From contig BTPG01000004.1 of NCBI GenBank assembly GCA_036245525.1, forward strand, positions 233,681,864-233,745,863: DNA of 64,000 nucleotides, written 5' to 3'. The position numbers and the translations under genes were made by a program. The notes under the pieces were generated by a model. It searched no databases. It saw nothing but the letters and a program-made list of their open reading frames with translations, and had not been told where the DNA came from. The stretch's first letter is position 1; the number at the start of each line of letters is the position of its first letter. The stretch comes from Semisulcospira habei. Lineage: Eukaryota > Mollusca > Gastropoda > Semisulcospiridae. This document shows positions 1 to 9,479 of this stretch, piece by piece.

Positions 1-395
1 GGCTTTGCCAGGAGGGTTGGGGAGTACACACTGAGAAGGGTGACGTGATGCTGGTGTCTCACTGGGAGGCGCATTGACATGATGCGGTCTGAGTGACCGG
101 TTGGTAGGTTTTCCAGCTTAGTCGCAATGGAGGTCTTGACCATGAAATCCACGCCTGAGAGCCGTCTTTCTGATGCAGGCCTGCCTGACCAGTACAGGGT
201 GTAGCCAGCACCAAGTTCTTGGAGACTGCCTTCGTCCGGGAGGCGTACTTCGCTGAGCACAGCGATGTCGATGTTTAACCCCCGCAATTCATGGGCAATG
301 AGGGCGGAGCGACGTTCAGGGCGTCCGCTGTCTGCTGTGTGGAGCATGGTTCGGATGTTCCAGCATGCTACGTTGAGTCTGGTCGTGGTCGTCAT
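1..395 (-). CDS. LINE endonuclease domain, N-terminal part (cut by window edge)
   Basis: An open frame on the minus strand starts at the ATG at 395-393 and runs off the left edge with no stop (about 131 residues). Translation shows the hallmarks of an APE-type endonuclease of a non-LTR retrotransposon: a Trp-Asn-Ile-Arg-Thr motif near residue 12, then Leu-Ser-Glu-Val-Arg near residue 47, where the Glu is the metal-binding catalytic residue, and a Ser-Gly-Arg segment further on. It would nick target DNA to prime reverse transcription. The frame is clean, so the copy may be young. It probably belongs to the finger-bearing LINE family C found at 41.3, 45.7, 49.4 and 63.6 kb, but no sequence overlap in this window proves it. 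Confidence 0.8.
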   Translation of the reverse strand, partial: MTTTTRLNVACWNIRTMLHTADSGRPERRSALIAHELRGLNIDIAVLSEVRLPDEGSLQELGAGYTLYWSGRPASERRLSGVDFMVKTSIATKLENLPTGHSDRIMSMRLPVRHQHHVTLLSVYSPTLLAK

Positions 396-1370
396 TAGAG
401 TGGATCCGTTGTTTTTACTTGTTTTTTGACCGCAGGAGAAGATGCCCGTTGACCGCAGCTAGCCAACTGGGGTTGTGAGGGGATGAGCTTTGGTTAGGCC
501 ACCTTTTCTAGGCCCCTCTCCGTGTGGAGCAAGCAGTCCTGTCCCTAGAGAAGGCTGCTTGGTCGTTCAGGGTGTGCCGAGTGATGTTGTCATCCCCAGG
601 TCAACATAAGGCGACCAGTATCCTGAACTGCCTGCATGCAGGTTTGAGACTGCGGCTTCCAGTGACATCTTTCACCTGCCGTTTCACCCCTCGCCCGTCG
701 CTACAGGACTTGGAATGGTCTGTGTCATGGTCCGTGGACATTTCCTAAAGCCTGCGCGGTGGAGCTTTTTATTGGAGTGCAGTGTGCGCAGTACTGGCCC
801 CACCCTTTAAACCCTTGGTTCGTCTGCCATGGCCTAGCAAGCTGGGACGATGGCATTGAGGCCCTCGGGTCGTAGGTTTTATATTAGACTGTCCTTGTCC
901 TAGTCTCTGGCTCAAAAACCTTCCCCGGAGACACGGGGGCTTTGATGTCAGGGTTTTCCTCCCTTAGCCTTTCCGCAGCCAAGCGGCCAGGTCTGCAAGG
1001 CAGCAGGACAATGTTGATTAATTTTCGAGGTTCTCTCCTCTAGATCCACCGTCTTTAGCCTGGGAGCTCGTGCTGCCCAGTTTTTGGGGTCACCTTGGAG
1101 AGGATGTGGCCAGGAACCACGCACGGGCGGTCTTGGGATAGAGGGATGCTATGCTAGTCCGGAGGGATTACACACGAGGGTGCCTCACGAAGGCCAAGAG
1201 GCCCTAGACTAGGGTGATCCCGGGGGAGGCGCTGTAAGAGTTCCCCACTACCCGCACCACCAACGCAACTCGTCCTCTGGGGCCCCCACCCTTTGAGTCA
1301 GGCAGCGACCCCTTGACCCCCCTCTCCCACTACCCTTTCTTGGCAAGGGCAGCTGATGACACAATGCAAG
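396..1370 (-). other. Probable 5' untranslated region of the left-edge LINE
   Basis: GC-rich, non-coding sequence directly upstream (minus sense) of the endonuclease start codon. I see no internal repeat and no convincing frame in it. The boundary near 1370, where base composition turns AT-rich, is a guess; no target-site duplication could be read because the 3' end of the element lies outside the window. Confidence 0.35.
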
Positions 1371-1700
1371 CTTACCAGCCTGGAATTCCATGGCATTAGC
1401 TTGAATGAAAAATTATATATATGCACAGGTGGAGTGGTTGATTCTCTGCAGTACCTTTGTTATGTGCTTTTATGACATGATTGACTGATGAATTGTAAAA
1501 GGACATTGACAGGACTAGATGCTAACAGTACTTCAGAATGTGTGATACACTTTATTACGTTTTACAGTCTTCTACAAGTTACTGCTCAGTATTCAGTGTC
1601 AGTTGACCTAAAACGATATATATTTACTTATGATTTCATGAACATGATAGTGTTGACATGTAATGTGCATTCACTCCATGCTAGCAGCATGTGCAGGGTG

Positions 1701-1701
<1 letters not shown>

Positions 1702-1737
<36 letters not shown>
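1702..1737 (+). repeat. Poly-G run
   Basis: A 36-base uninterrupted G run. Similar G or C runs occur at about 5099, 5300, 16296, 20318, 35811, 41140 and 51930. Their lengths may be assembly-dependent. Confidence 0.95.
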
Positions 1738-1738
<1 letters not shown>

Positions 1739-1933
1739 ACCTGGATTTTAATATTGGGGATTGGAGGCAAACATGCCAAATTCAAGCATGTCAAGTGCTG
1801 TTTCACGTTTGATATCTTAGCTTATTAATTAACATAAAAATGGATCTGTGTTGCATGTGTATCTGATCTATAAATAAACCGTTTCTGAAAAGATTCCGAA
1901 GATTTTCCTACTGTTAAAAGAAAGTGACAGCCA

Positions 1934-2265
1934 CGTAACAAATACACCTTAGGGTCTGTCCACAGTAATTGGAGCACGTAACATATACACCTTAGGGTCT
2001 GTCCACAGTAATTGGAGCACGTAACAAATACACCTTAGAGTCTGTCCACAGTAATTGGAGCACGTAACAAATACACCTTAGAGGCTGTCCACAGTATTTG
2101 GAGCACGTCACAAATACACCTTAGAGTCTGTCCACAATATTTGGAGCACGTCACAAATACACCTTAGAGTCTGTCCACAGTATTTGGTGCACGTAACAAA
2201 TACACCTTAGAGTCTGTCCACAGTATTTGGTGCACGTAACAAATACACCTTAGAGTCTGTCCACA
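1934..2265 (+). repeat. Minisatellite, 43-bp unit, about 8 copies
   Basis: A 43-bp unit containing 'acaaatacaccttaga' and 'tctgtccacagta' repeats about eight times with a few point differences. No coding sense. Confidence 0.95.
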
Positions 2266-2338
2266 AAATAAATCACACAGCAACGCATCATCCCACTAAA
2301 CGCAGCATTGGCTTATTCATGTTTTGCTGTGTTCTCAT

Positions 2339-3172
2339 TCAGTTACAAAGACCCAAGTCTGCCTGCCTGAGGAGACCATCCGCGTGTAGTTCCTTGGTCA
2401 GTTACAAAGACCCAAGTCTGAGGAGACCATCCGCGTGTAGTTCCTTGGTCAGTTACAAAGACCCAAGTCTGCCTGTCTGAGGAGACCATCCACGTGTAGT
2501 TCCTTGGTCAGTTACAAAGACCCAAGTCTGCCTGTCTGAGGAGACCATCCACGTGTAGTTCCTTGGTCAGTTACAAAGACCCAAGTCTGAGGAGACCATC
2601 CACGTGTAGTTCCTTTGTTAGTTACAAAGACCCAAGTCTGCCTGTCTGAGGAGACCATCCACGTGTAGTTCCTTGGTCAGTTACAAAGACCCAAGTCTGC
2701 CTGTCTGAGGAGACCATCCGCGTGTAGTTCCTTGGTCAGTTACAAAGACCCAAGTCTGCCTGTCTGAGGAGACCATCCGCGTGTAGTTCCTTTGTCATGT
2801 TACAAAGACCCAAGTCTGAGGAGACCATCCACGTGTAGTTACTTTGTCATGTTACAAAGACCCAAGTCTGAGGAGACCATCCACGTGTAGTTCCTTTGTC
2901 ATGTTACAAAGACCCAAGTCTGAGGAGACCATCCACGTGTAGTTCCTTTGTCATGTTACAAAGACCCAAGTCTGCCTGTCTGAGGAGACCATCCACATGT
3001 AGTTCCTTGGTCAGTTACAAAGACCCAAGTCTGAGGAGACCATCCACGTGTAGTTCCTTGGTCAGTTACAAAGACGAGGAGATCATCCACGTGTAGTTCC
3101 TTGGTCAGTTACAAAGACCCAAGTCTGCCTGTCTGAGGAGACCATCCACGTGTAGTTCCTTGGTCATGTTAC
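2339..3172 (+). repeat. Minisatellite, 59-bp and 50-bp units, about 15 copies
   Basis: The unit starts 'agttacaaagacccaagtct'. Two length classes differ by presence or absence of the 9-base block 'gcctgtctg'. Most units contain CACGTG (some CGCGTG), so the array holds about ten E-box palindromes. Reading frames across it are by-products of the repeat. Confidence 0.95.
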
Positions 3173-3324
3173 TAATTTCAGAAGCCCGTGTATGGTAAAA
3201 CACTTTCACAGTCCCCTGAGTGGTCATTTTGTAACGGTGTGAATGTACACAGAATTCACATCTCTAATTCCCTTCTCCCATGCATGCTGAATATTTTGAC
3301 ATTTGCTACAAACGTAAAACAAAA

Positions 3325-3935
3325 ACTGCTTACCTCCAGAAGACTCGTGCATGACTGCTTCATGCAACACTTCTTTTCTATGTCTGAAGGCATTTTTCCA
3401 CAATGTCCACAGACACACCAATCTGGTACCCCACCCGGTCTGCCCTGGGGGACTTGGGTGGGGTTAACTACTTTTTAGTACCCAGGGTCACCCTGGTCAG
3501 CCCCACAGGGTGGTTTTTCCTCTCTATTCTGGGGCATGTGTTTCTGTCTACCCTTTGTCCATTCACCTGTATTTGCCTTTTTAAAACTCTCCCTACTGTC
3601 TGCACTGCCTGTAGCTCTTGATATTGGATGTGTGTTGCTAAATGGTCTTAGCTTTATTTATGCCCCATGTGTTAGGTTTATTTAATGTATTGGACCGGCT
3701 GGCGACATACATTCAATGTTATGTTTTTTTTTTTTTTTTCACAAGCAGTGCAGGCACGTCCTGAGAAAGTCTTGTTGCTGTCGGGACGTTAAGCAATGTA
3801 TAATCAATCAATCAACCAATCTGGTTTGATGGACTGCTTACCTCCAGAAGACTTGTGCATGACTGCTTCATGCAACACTTCTTTTCTATGTCTGAAGGCA
3901 TTTCTCCACAATGTCCACAGACACACCAATCTGGT
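3325..3935 (+). repeat. 103-bp tandem duplication, now split by a SINE
   Basis: Positions 3325-3427 and 3833-3935 are near-identical 103-bp copies (both contain 'gcttcatgcaacacttcttt'). The SINE at 3428-3814 sits at the end of the first copy, so the duplication either preceded the SINE or arose with it. Confidence 0.85.
3428..3814 (+). mobile_element. SINE copy A, ~390 bp, (CAAT)n tail
   Basis: First of five copies in the window. The head reads 'cacccggtctgccctggggg', the body contains 'gtcaccctggtcagccccac' and 'gaccggctggcgacatacat', and the 3' end is 'gtcgggacgttaagcaatgt' followed by (aatc)n. It is flanked by an 11-bp direct repeat 'accaatctggt' at 3417-3427 and 3815-3825, as expected for retrotransposition. 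I see no clear tRNA A/B boxes, so it is not obviously tRNA-derived. It has no coding capacity and must have used the enzymes of a LINE. Confidence 0.9.
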
Positions 3936-4046
3936 TTGTTGGACGGACCGTCAGGTGGATGGTAGCCTTGTTGAGGACAGACTGTCAGGTGGATGATAGC
4001 CTTGTTGAGGACGGACTGTCAGGTGGATGGTAGCCTTGTTGAGGAC
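3936..4046 (+). repeat. Minisatellite, ~33-bp unit, 3 copies
   Basis: The unit 'gtcaggtggatggtagcctt' plus 'gttgaggacggact' occurs three times with minor changes. Confidence 0.85.
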
Positions 4047-4132
4047 GCTGGGGTGGTGGCTCTCAACACATCAAAAACAAGGCTTGGATATTTTTCCATC
4101 ATGTCTGAGAACAGCTCCCTCTGTCTGCAGAA

Positions 4133-4521
4133 CCCCACCCGGGTCTGCCCTGGGGGACTTGGGTGGGGTTAGGTATTTTTTAGTTCCCAGGGTCACCCTG
4201 GTCAGCCCCACAGGGTGGGGTTTTCTCTCTATTCTTGGGCATGTGTTTCTGTCTACCTGAGGTCCATTCACCTGTATTTGCCTTTTTTAAACTCTCCCTA
4301 CTGTCTGCACTGCCTGTAGCTCTTGATATTGGATGTGTGTTGCTAAATGGTCTTAGCTTTATTTAGGCCCCATGTGTTAGGTTTATTTAATGTGTTTGAC
4401 CGGCTGGCGACATACATTCAATGTTCTGTTTAGTTGGGTTTTTTTTTTTCACAAGCAGTGCAGGCACGTCCTGAGAAAGCCTTGTTGCTGTCGGGACGTT
4501 AAGCAATGTACAATCAATCAA
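4133..4521 (+). mobile_element. SINE copy B
   Basis: Same family and orientation as the copy at 3428. It is flanked by a perfect 13-bp target-site duplication 'tctgtctgcagaa' at 4120-4132 and 4522-4534. Confidence 0.92.
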
Positions 4522-4911
4522 TCTGTCTGCAGAAATTAATTAGTTCTTATTGCTTCTGCTGTATGAATAGGGGAGGGGGAGGGGGGCGAGCAACCCGCCT
4601 TTCCACAATTAACATTTTACACAATTAGAATCTCATAATATTAAACTGAAGCTTCTTGTGACTACAATCAATCAATAACCCACCCAGTCAGTCAATCATT
4701 AACCCACCAGTCGGTCAATAAATCCGCTATAATTCGATAAATCAATGGCGTAGACATATTTTCAAGAAAGGTCGGATGGGAGTGGGGGTGGAGTTATCTC
4801 TTTTCAAATGCTGTGACAGTCTGATAAGTTCACATTCAGCAACGTCATCGTGAAGTTTCAAAGCGCACACTTAACTCTTGTCTACCGGGCTACAGCCAAC
4901 TCCAACCATCT

Positions 4912-4977
4912 GCAAGAGCCATAGGACCTCATGAGCTGACGCTGCCCTGGGGGTTCATGAGGTTCTAAGTCTCTTGC
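4912..4977 (+). mobile_element. Hairpin MITE core (diverged copy)
   Basis: An imperfect palindrome: left arm 'gcaagagccataggacctca', right arm ending 'ttctaagtctcttgc'. It is a diverged member of the hairpin family seen most clearly at 26078-26314 and 26702-26766. Confidence 0.7.
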
Positions 4978-5315
4978 TGGCTGTTTCATGTCCACATGCC
5001 CCGGACGGCGGGAGTTGTTTGGCAGTGAATTCGGACCGAGTTCTAACACAACATGTGGCTACCGGCACGTCAACACTGGCGCAGCAACTGGGACGGTAGG
5101 GGGGGGGGGGGGGGGGGGGGGGGGGGAGGGACTGTAAGCTCTCCCCTACCCCCCTCCCCTAATAATATTAGAGCAAAGATATTGAGGAAAAATATTATTG
5201 GCCCAAAAAAATTATATATATATATTTGGATTTTTATGTTAGATTTCCTGAACGCTGACGATTTTCTTCTGCTGCCCACCCCTTCTCCCCTCCACCTCCC
5301 CCCCCCCCCCCCCCC
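4978..5315. other. Low-complexity spacer
   Basis: Non-coding, with a G run at about 5099-5126 and a C run ending at 5315. Nothing else is recognised. Confidence 0.6.
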
Positions 5316-5630
5316 AGAGAGAGAGAGAGATAATGAGAGAACAAGAGAATTTTTTGTTGACTTCATTATTTCACTATTTTTGCTAACAAAACTCGTATGA
5401 CCACACCGCTTATTTTTCCAAGATCCCCTTTATTTTCTTCGGTAAAATAAAGATTTCCAAAACCAATGCCATTGCTAACAAAACTCATATGACCACACCG
5501 CTCATTTTTCCCAGATCCCCTTTATTTCTTCGGTAAAATAAAGATTTCCAAAACCAATGACATTCATGACTAAGCAAAATAACACCTGAGCTAATTAATC
5601 TATCGATGATGTTAGTGTGTACACATTAAA
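5316..5630 (+). repeat. Left terminal inverted repeat of the Polinton-like element
   Basis: Begins 'agagagagagagagataatg' and continues through 'cttcattatttcactatttt' and 'cggtaaaataaagatttcca'. The reverse complement of 17200-17414 follows the same course over about 200 bases with small gaps. The left copy also contains an internal ~93-bp tandem duplication (about 5379-5471 and 5472-5560) that the right copy lacks. Confidence 0.82.
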
Positions 5631-5686
5631 ATGTGTATTTTATGAGTTTAATTATAACTTCAAAAATTAATATTTTTTATTATAAA

Positions 5687-6220
5687 ATGAACCAAAACGA
5701 ATTACTTCTTTTAAGTGATATCAACGTTGTAGAAAACAAAGACTTAGACTCTAAAATACAGCGTCTTCTCTCTGTAGTTCTTTCAGGTAAATCAAAAGCT
5801 TATCTTGGAAAACAATATATGACAGAAGATATAGAATTCCTCATGGCTGAGGAGTTAAGTAAACTACACTCCAAATATGAAAATCACATTGCTTCACTAA
5901 TGACTAAGGATTTAAGTCGATCTCTTGTCTGTCTATACGCAAAAGCAGTGAGTCACTTTCTACCTGTAGAAACTGACAGTCTATCACATGACCTTGAAAG
6001 CAACTATATTGTTTCAAGTTCAATTGGTAAATTAGCATGTATCATGTTTTACAAGTTTGGCAATTACCTTGCACCTGTGATAACCTTGCTTGTTACTGGG
6101 AGCCATATTGATTTTTCGAAAATAAATTTTCTAGAAAGAGAAAAGGATGGACCCAATGGACGAGAACCAGACGACCCCACAACAGAACCCTGTTTTGATG
6201 CAGGTTCAAATGATCACTAA
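5687..6220 (+). CDS. Unknown viral-type protein, ~177 residues
   Basis: First frame inside the left inverted repeat. I chose the ATG at 5687 (Met-Asn-Gln-Asn) rather than the ATG at 5633, because the upstream sequence is AT-rich and 'ttattataaaatg' resembles the start context of the other genes of this element. The protein is mostly helical in appearance, with Lys/Glu-rich stretches and a hydrophobic segment around residues 134-152 (Leu-Ala-Pro-Val-Ile-Thr-Leu-Leu-Val) that could be a membrane helix. The C-terminus is acidic and Pro-rich. It overlaps the next frame by 74 bases in another phase, a compact viral arrangement. I do not recognise the family. Confidence 0.6.
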   Translation: MNQNELLLLSDINVVENKDLDSKIQRLLSVVLSGKSKAYLGKQYMTEDIEFLMAEELSKLHSKYENHIASLMTKDLSRSLVCLYAKAVSHFLPVETDSLSHDLESNYIVSSSIGKLACIMFYKFGNYLAPVITLLVTGSHIDFSKINFLEREKDGPNGREPDDPTTEPCFDAGSNDH

Positions 6221-6395
6221 ACCAAAAAGTCCAGGAAGGGTAGAGGCAGGAAAAAGATTAGCCGAATATAACAAACAAACAAAAAAAAAACTGCAGCTTA
6301 AGGCATTAACAGAAAAGGCTCATGTAACTGACCTGCCATCAGGACCAGTGCCAATACCAACACCGTCAGGACTGCCAACACCCTCACCAAAGTGA
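6147..6395 (+). CDS. Small Pro/Lys-rich protein, 82 residues
   Basis: Opens inside the previous gene (phase shifted) at Met-Asp-Pro-Met and ends at 6395. A Gln/Thr-rich start is followed by a basic middle (Lys-Gln-Thr-Lys-Lys-Lys-Leu) and a Pro-rich tail. The stop falls just where a second open phase encodes a membrane helix (6409-6636), so the original product may have been longer and anchored in a membrane. Function unknown. Confidence 0.5.
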   Translation: MDPMDENQTTPQQNPVLMQVQMITKPKSPGRVEAGKRLAEYNKQTKKKLQLKALTEKAHVTDLPSGPVPIPTPSGLPTPSPK

Positions 6396-6636
6396 AAGAC
6401 TATCAACTGAGTCTAAACCCGAAACAACAAAATACATAGTTGCTGGATTTGTTGTCGGATTTGGTTACGTAGGTTACCAATTATACAAAAAATACAAACC
6501 ACAGACTCGAACAGTGCAAAAAGTCAGACACTCCAAAAACAAAACCAGAAGTCGCCACATTACCAGCAATACCCAAAGTCGTGGACCCATTTTTAATGTT
6601 GTGAATAAATTTTTTATTTTAATTTTTATTGCCTAA
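6391..6636 (+). pseudogene. Membrane-helix tail, out of phase with the preceding frame
   Basis: A phase without a start codon, open from before 6391 to the stop at 6634-6636. It encodes a hydrophobic helix (Ile-Val-Ala-Gly-Phe-Val-Val-Gly-Phe-Gly-Tyr-Val) followed by a strongly basic stretch. Directly upstream, in the other phase, is the Pro-rich tail of the 6147 frame. The simplest reading is one gene broken by a frameshift near 6390. A separate gene with a non-ATG start is less likely. Confidence 0.5.
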
Positions 6637-6640
6637 GAAA

Positions 6641-6871
6641 ATGAGTGACTCAAAAAACTTAATGAACCTTGTGTATCACTCTGCCGGAATTAGTGGACTA
6701 GCTGTTTCATATTCTATGCTTGCAAAAAGTCTCCTCAAAATGAAATCGGCAGACCTCAGTAGATTAGACTTCGAAGACAGTGCTAAGCTAGTAGCAATTG
6801 TAACAGCATCAATTGCAACAAAAGACTTTCTCGTCAAGCAAGGAATTATTCCCGAAAATGTTTCTATGTAA
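6641..6871 (+). CDS. Small conserved-looking viral protein, 76 residues
   Basis: Start taken at the ATG at 6641 (Met-Ser-Asp-Ser-Lys-Asn-Leu) after an AT-rich gap. The protein has a hydrophobic, small-residue-rich N-terminal half (His-Ser-Ala-Gly-Ile-Ser-Gly-Leu-Ala-Val-Ser-Tyr) and a second hydrophobic stretch (Ala-Lys-Leu-Val-Ala-Ile-Val-Thr-Ala-Ser-Ile-Ala-Thr). It ends 10 bases before the next start. I recall similar short frames beside integrases of this type in cnidarian and molluscan genomes, but cannot name a function. It is intact, unlike most neighbours. Confidence 0.6.
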   Translation: MSDSKNLMNLVYHSAGISGLAVSYSMLAKSLLKMKSADLSRLDFEDSAKLVAIVTASIATKDFLVKQGIIPENVSM

Positions 6872-6881
6872 ATAAAAAAGT

Positions 6882-7310
6882 ATGGCGACTTTAGCCGTAA
6901 TAATTTGGGGCATGATGGTCAACGCTCTGGCTTTCAATGGATCAAATTATCTTTTTTCAAAAGTGGGTAGAGAAGAATCAGCAGAAGAAATGAAATGTCA
7001 CAACCAAGCATGTGAAAAATTAGCACAAGCCCAGCAGGATTATCAAAAGCAAAAAATAGAAAAACTTGATTTTATCAATGAAAAACTCAGACTTGAAGGC
7101 CACGCGCAACATACATTTTCTAATGTCAATGACGCAATCAGGGAGTATTTCTTGTCATGGGTGAAGACATGTCTACCCCAAAGCCGAAACTTAGCGACTA
7201 TTATCAACCAAGCACACAACAAAGAAACAGAAATAATCTTTGTTCTAGTGGGAATGACATTTGTATATTTTACTGGACTTTATATTGCTAGAAGAAATGA
7301 CTGGCATTGA
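6882..7310 (+). CDS. Membrane/coiled-coil protein, 142 residues, partly out of phase
   Basis: Starts at ATG 6882 (context 'aataaaaaagtatg'). Order of parts: an N-terminal hydrophobic segment (residues ~3-20), a Gln/Lys-rich helical middle (residues ~35-85), and a C-terminal membrane helix (Ile-Ile-Phe-Val-Leu-Val-Gly-Met-Thr-Phe-Val-Tyr-Phe). Between about 7155 and 7225 another phase reads more like a structured protein (contains Pro-Lys-Leu-Ser-Asp-Tyr-Tyr), which suggests two compensating small indels. The 3' end overlaps the integrase start by 14 bases. Role unknown; presumably a virion or membrane component. Confidence 0.55.
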   Translation: MATLAVIIWGMMVNALAFNGSNYLFSKVGREESAEEMKCHNQACEKLAQAQQDYQKQKIEKLDFINEKLRLEGHAQHTFSNVNDAIREYFLSWVKTCLPQSRNLATIINQAHNKETEIIFVLVGMTFVYFTGLYIARRNDWH

Positions 7311-7473
7311 AAATAAACTAACAAAAATATATTACTCCCCAATTGGATATTGGAAGGGAAACGCCGCAATTCAGAAATTACACGCGGCCGCGGGCGGTGA
7401 TGTAACACTCAATGAAATAAAACAATGTTTACAGAGACAGGCAATTTGGCAGGTTTATCTCCCTGCTCCAAGA

Positions 7474-9162
7474 CTCAACAGCGAACAGCCACAGTCATCG
7501 AAGACAGCAGCGGCCAACTCCTTACGGAAAACACTGTTGTACTAAACAGATGGACTGAGTACTGCCGAGACTTGTATAACTACAAGGCTGAGCCAGACAC
7601 CAGCATCCTCCAAAACAACCAGGCTGAGGCCAGGAAGGCTGAAGACCTGCCAGTGTTAGCTGAAGAGGTGGAAGCAGCCGTACGCGGCCTGAAGGGAGGA
7701 AAGTCTCCAGGTGTAGACAACGTACCTGCTGAACTGTTGAAGCATGGAGGAGAAGTAACAACGAAGGTCCTCACTACACTCTGTCAAAAGATCTGGGAGC
7801 AAAAGAAATGGCCAGTAGAATGGACACAGTCTCTAGTGATCCCGCTCCCCAAAAAAGGAAACCTGAAACAGTGCCAGAACTACAGAACTATCAGTCTGAT
7901 AAGTCACCCTAGCAAAGTAATGCTTAGAATCATTCTCAACCGCCTCAAAACTTTCGCCGAGGAACTGCTGGCAGAAGAACAGGCTGGCTTCAGAGTTGGA
8001 AGAAGCACTGTAGAGCAGATTTTCAACTGCCGCGTCCTGATCGAGAAACATCTGCAGCATCAGCGCGAACTCTACCACAACTTCATTGATTTCAGGAAAG
8101 CATTTGATCGCGTCTGGCACGACGGACTCTGGCAAGTCATGAGATCGTTCAACATAGAGGAGGGACTGATCCAAATGATAGAAGCGCTTTACAAGAACGC
8201 CTGCAGCGCGGTTCTACTTAACAATCAGTCAGGCGAGTTCTTCAGGACGACGATCGGTGTCCGTCAAGGATGCCTGCTCTCTCCTGTCCTTTTCAACATA
8301 TTCCTGGAGAAGATCATGCAGGAAACCCTCCACGACCACCATACTTCAATCTCTATTGGTGGCAGATCCCTGTGCAATCTTCGATTCGCAGACGACATTG
8401 ACCTCATGGCAGGCAGCAATAGTGAGCTCCAAAACCTGACAGACAAACTTTCAAGTAGCGCAGGGTCTTATGGCATGGAGATCAGTACGGATAAAAGCAA
8501 AGTGATGATCAACACCACAAGCGACAGCAGCAGCAACATTCACATGAATGGCCAAAAGCTAGAAGAGGTCAATAGCTTCAAGTACTTGGGAGCCACCCTA
8601 TCCAAAGACGGTAGTTGCATAGCAGAGATCCGTATCAGGATAGGTACAGCAACATCCGCAATGGCCAGGCTGGACAGGATATGGCGAAGTAACTCCATCA
8701 GCTTCACCATCAAGTACAGGCTTTACAAGTCCCTCATAGTGTCTATTCTACTCTACGGCTGTGAGACTTGGACACTGCTTGCAGACTCAGAAAAGAAAAT
8801 CCAGGCCTTTACTCCGCATCTCGTACCGCGAGCACAAGACCAACGAATATGTACGGAGCATCGTCACTTCCCTGGTGGGCCCACATGAACCCCTTCTGGC
8901 AACCGTGAAACGGCGCAAGCTTGCTTGGTTTGGCCACGTGACCCGACACAACACCTTGTCCAAGACTATCCTGCAAGGCACTCTCGAAGGAAGTCGTCGG
9001 CGAGGTCGTCAGAGAAAGAGTTGGGTCGCAAACATAAAAGAATGGACCGAACTCGAGATGTCAGACTTGCTTGCCACCGCCCAAAATAGAACTCAGTGGA
9101 GAGCACTGTCTGTTGCTGCTGCCTTTCAGTCCCCCCAACGCCCAGTTCGGGCAAGGGACTGA
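7474..9162 (+). pseudogene. Reverse transcriptase of family A LINE, frameshifted
   Basis: Frame 7474-8888 covers most of the reverse transcriptase: Gly-Gly-Lys-Ser-Pro-Gly-Val-Asp, Phe-Arg-Lys-Ala-Phe-Asp-Arg-Val, Gly-Val-Arg-Gln-Gly-Cys, and the catalytic Phe-Ala-Asp-Asp at 8385-8396. The C-terminal part (Arg-Arg-Gly-Arg-Gln-Arg-Lys, Trp) continues in another phase to the stop at 9160-9162. Against the copy at 61.4 kb, this one has lost about 24 bases (one base in their place) near 8810. This explains the frameshift and the loss of activity. Confidence 0.92.
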
Positions 9163-9179
9163 TGATGATGATGATGATG
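7474..9179 (+). mobile_element. RTE-like LINE (family A), 5'-truncated, inside the integrase gene
   Basis: The insertion is bounded by perfect 17-bp direct repeats 'atctccctgctccaaga' at 7457-7473 and 9180-9196, and ends in a (gat)n tail typical of RTE-like elements. It lacks the endonuclease and starts in the region just upstream of the reverse transcriptase domain. A second 3' copy lies at 61052-61861. Confidence 0.95.
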
Positions 9180-9479
9180 ATCTCCCTGCTCCAAGAAAAA
9201 TATCTAGACCTCATTTTGTGAACACAACACCAAATGACGCACATCAAATGGACCTATTGTTCCTACCTCACGACATAATAAGAAAGAAACAATACAAATA
9301 TGCACTGACTGTTGTTGACATTGCTTCAAGGTATAAAGACGCTAAACTTATAACTGATAAGAATGCTTGTACGGTTGTGGCAGCGTTATCAAGTATCTAT
9401 AAAAGAGGCCCTTTAAAATTTCTCAGACTTGTGCAGGTCAATGATGGATCTTAATTCAAGGGCGCCGTTAATCAGTTAT

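Noticed and set aside
9071..9454. A single 127-residue protein
   Set aside because: The first ~37 codons are a shadow of the LINE tail. Only the part after 9180 is integrase.
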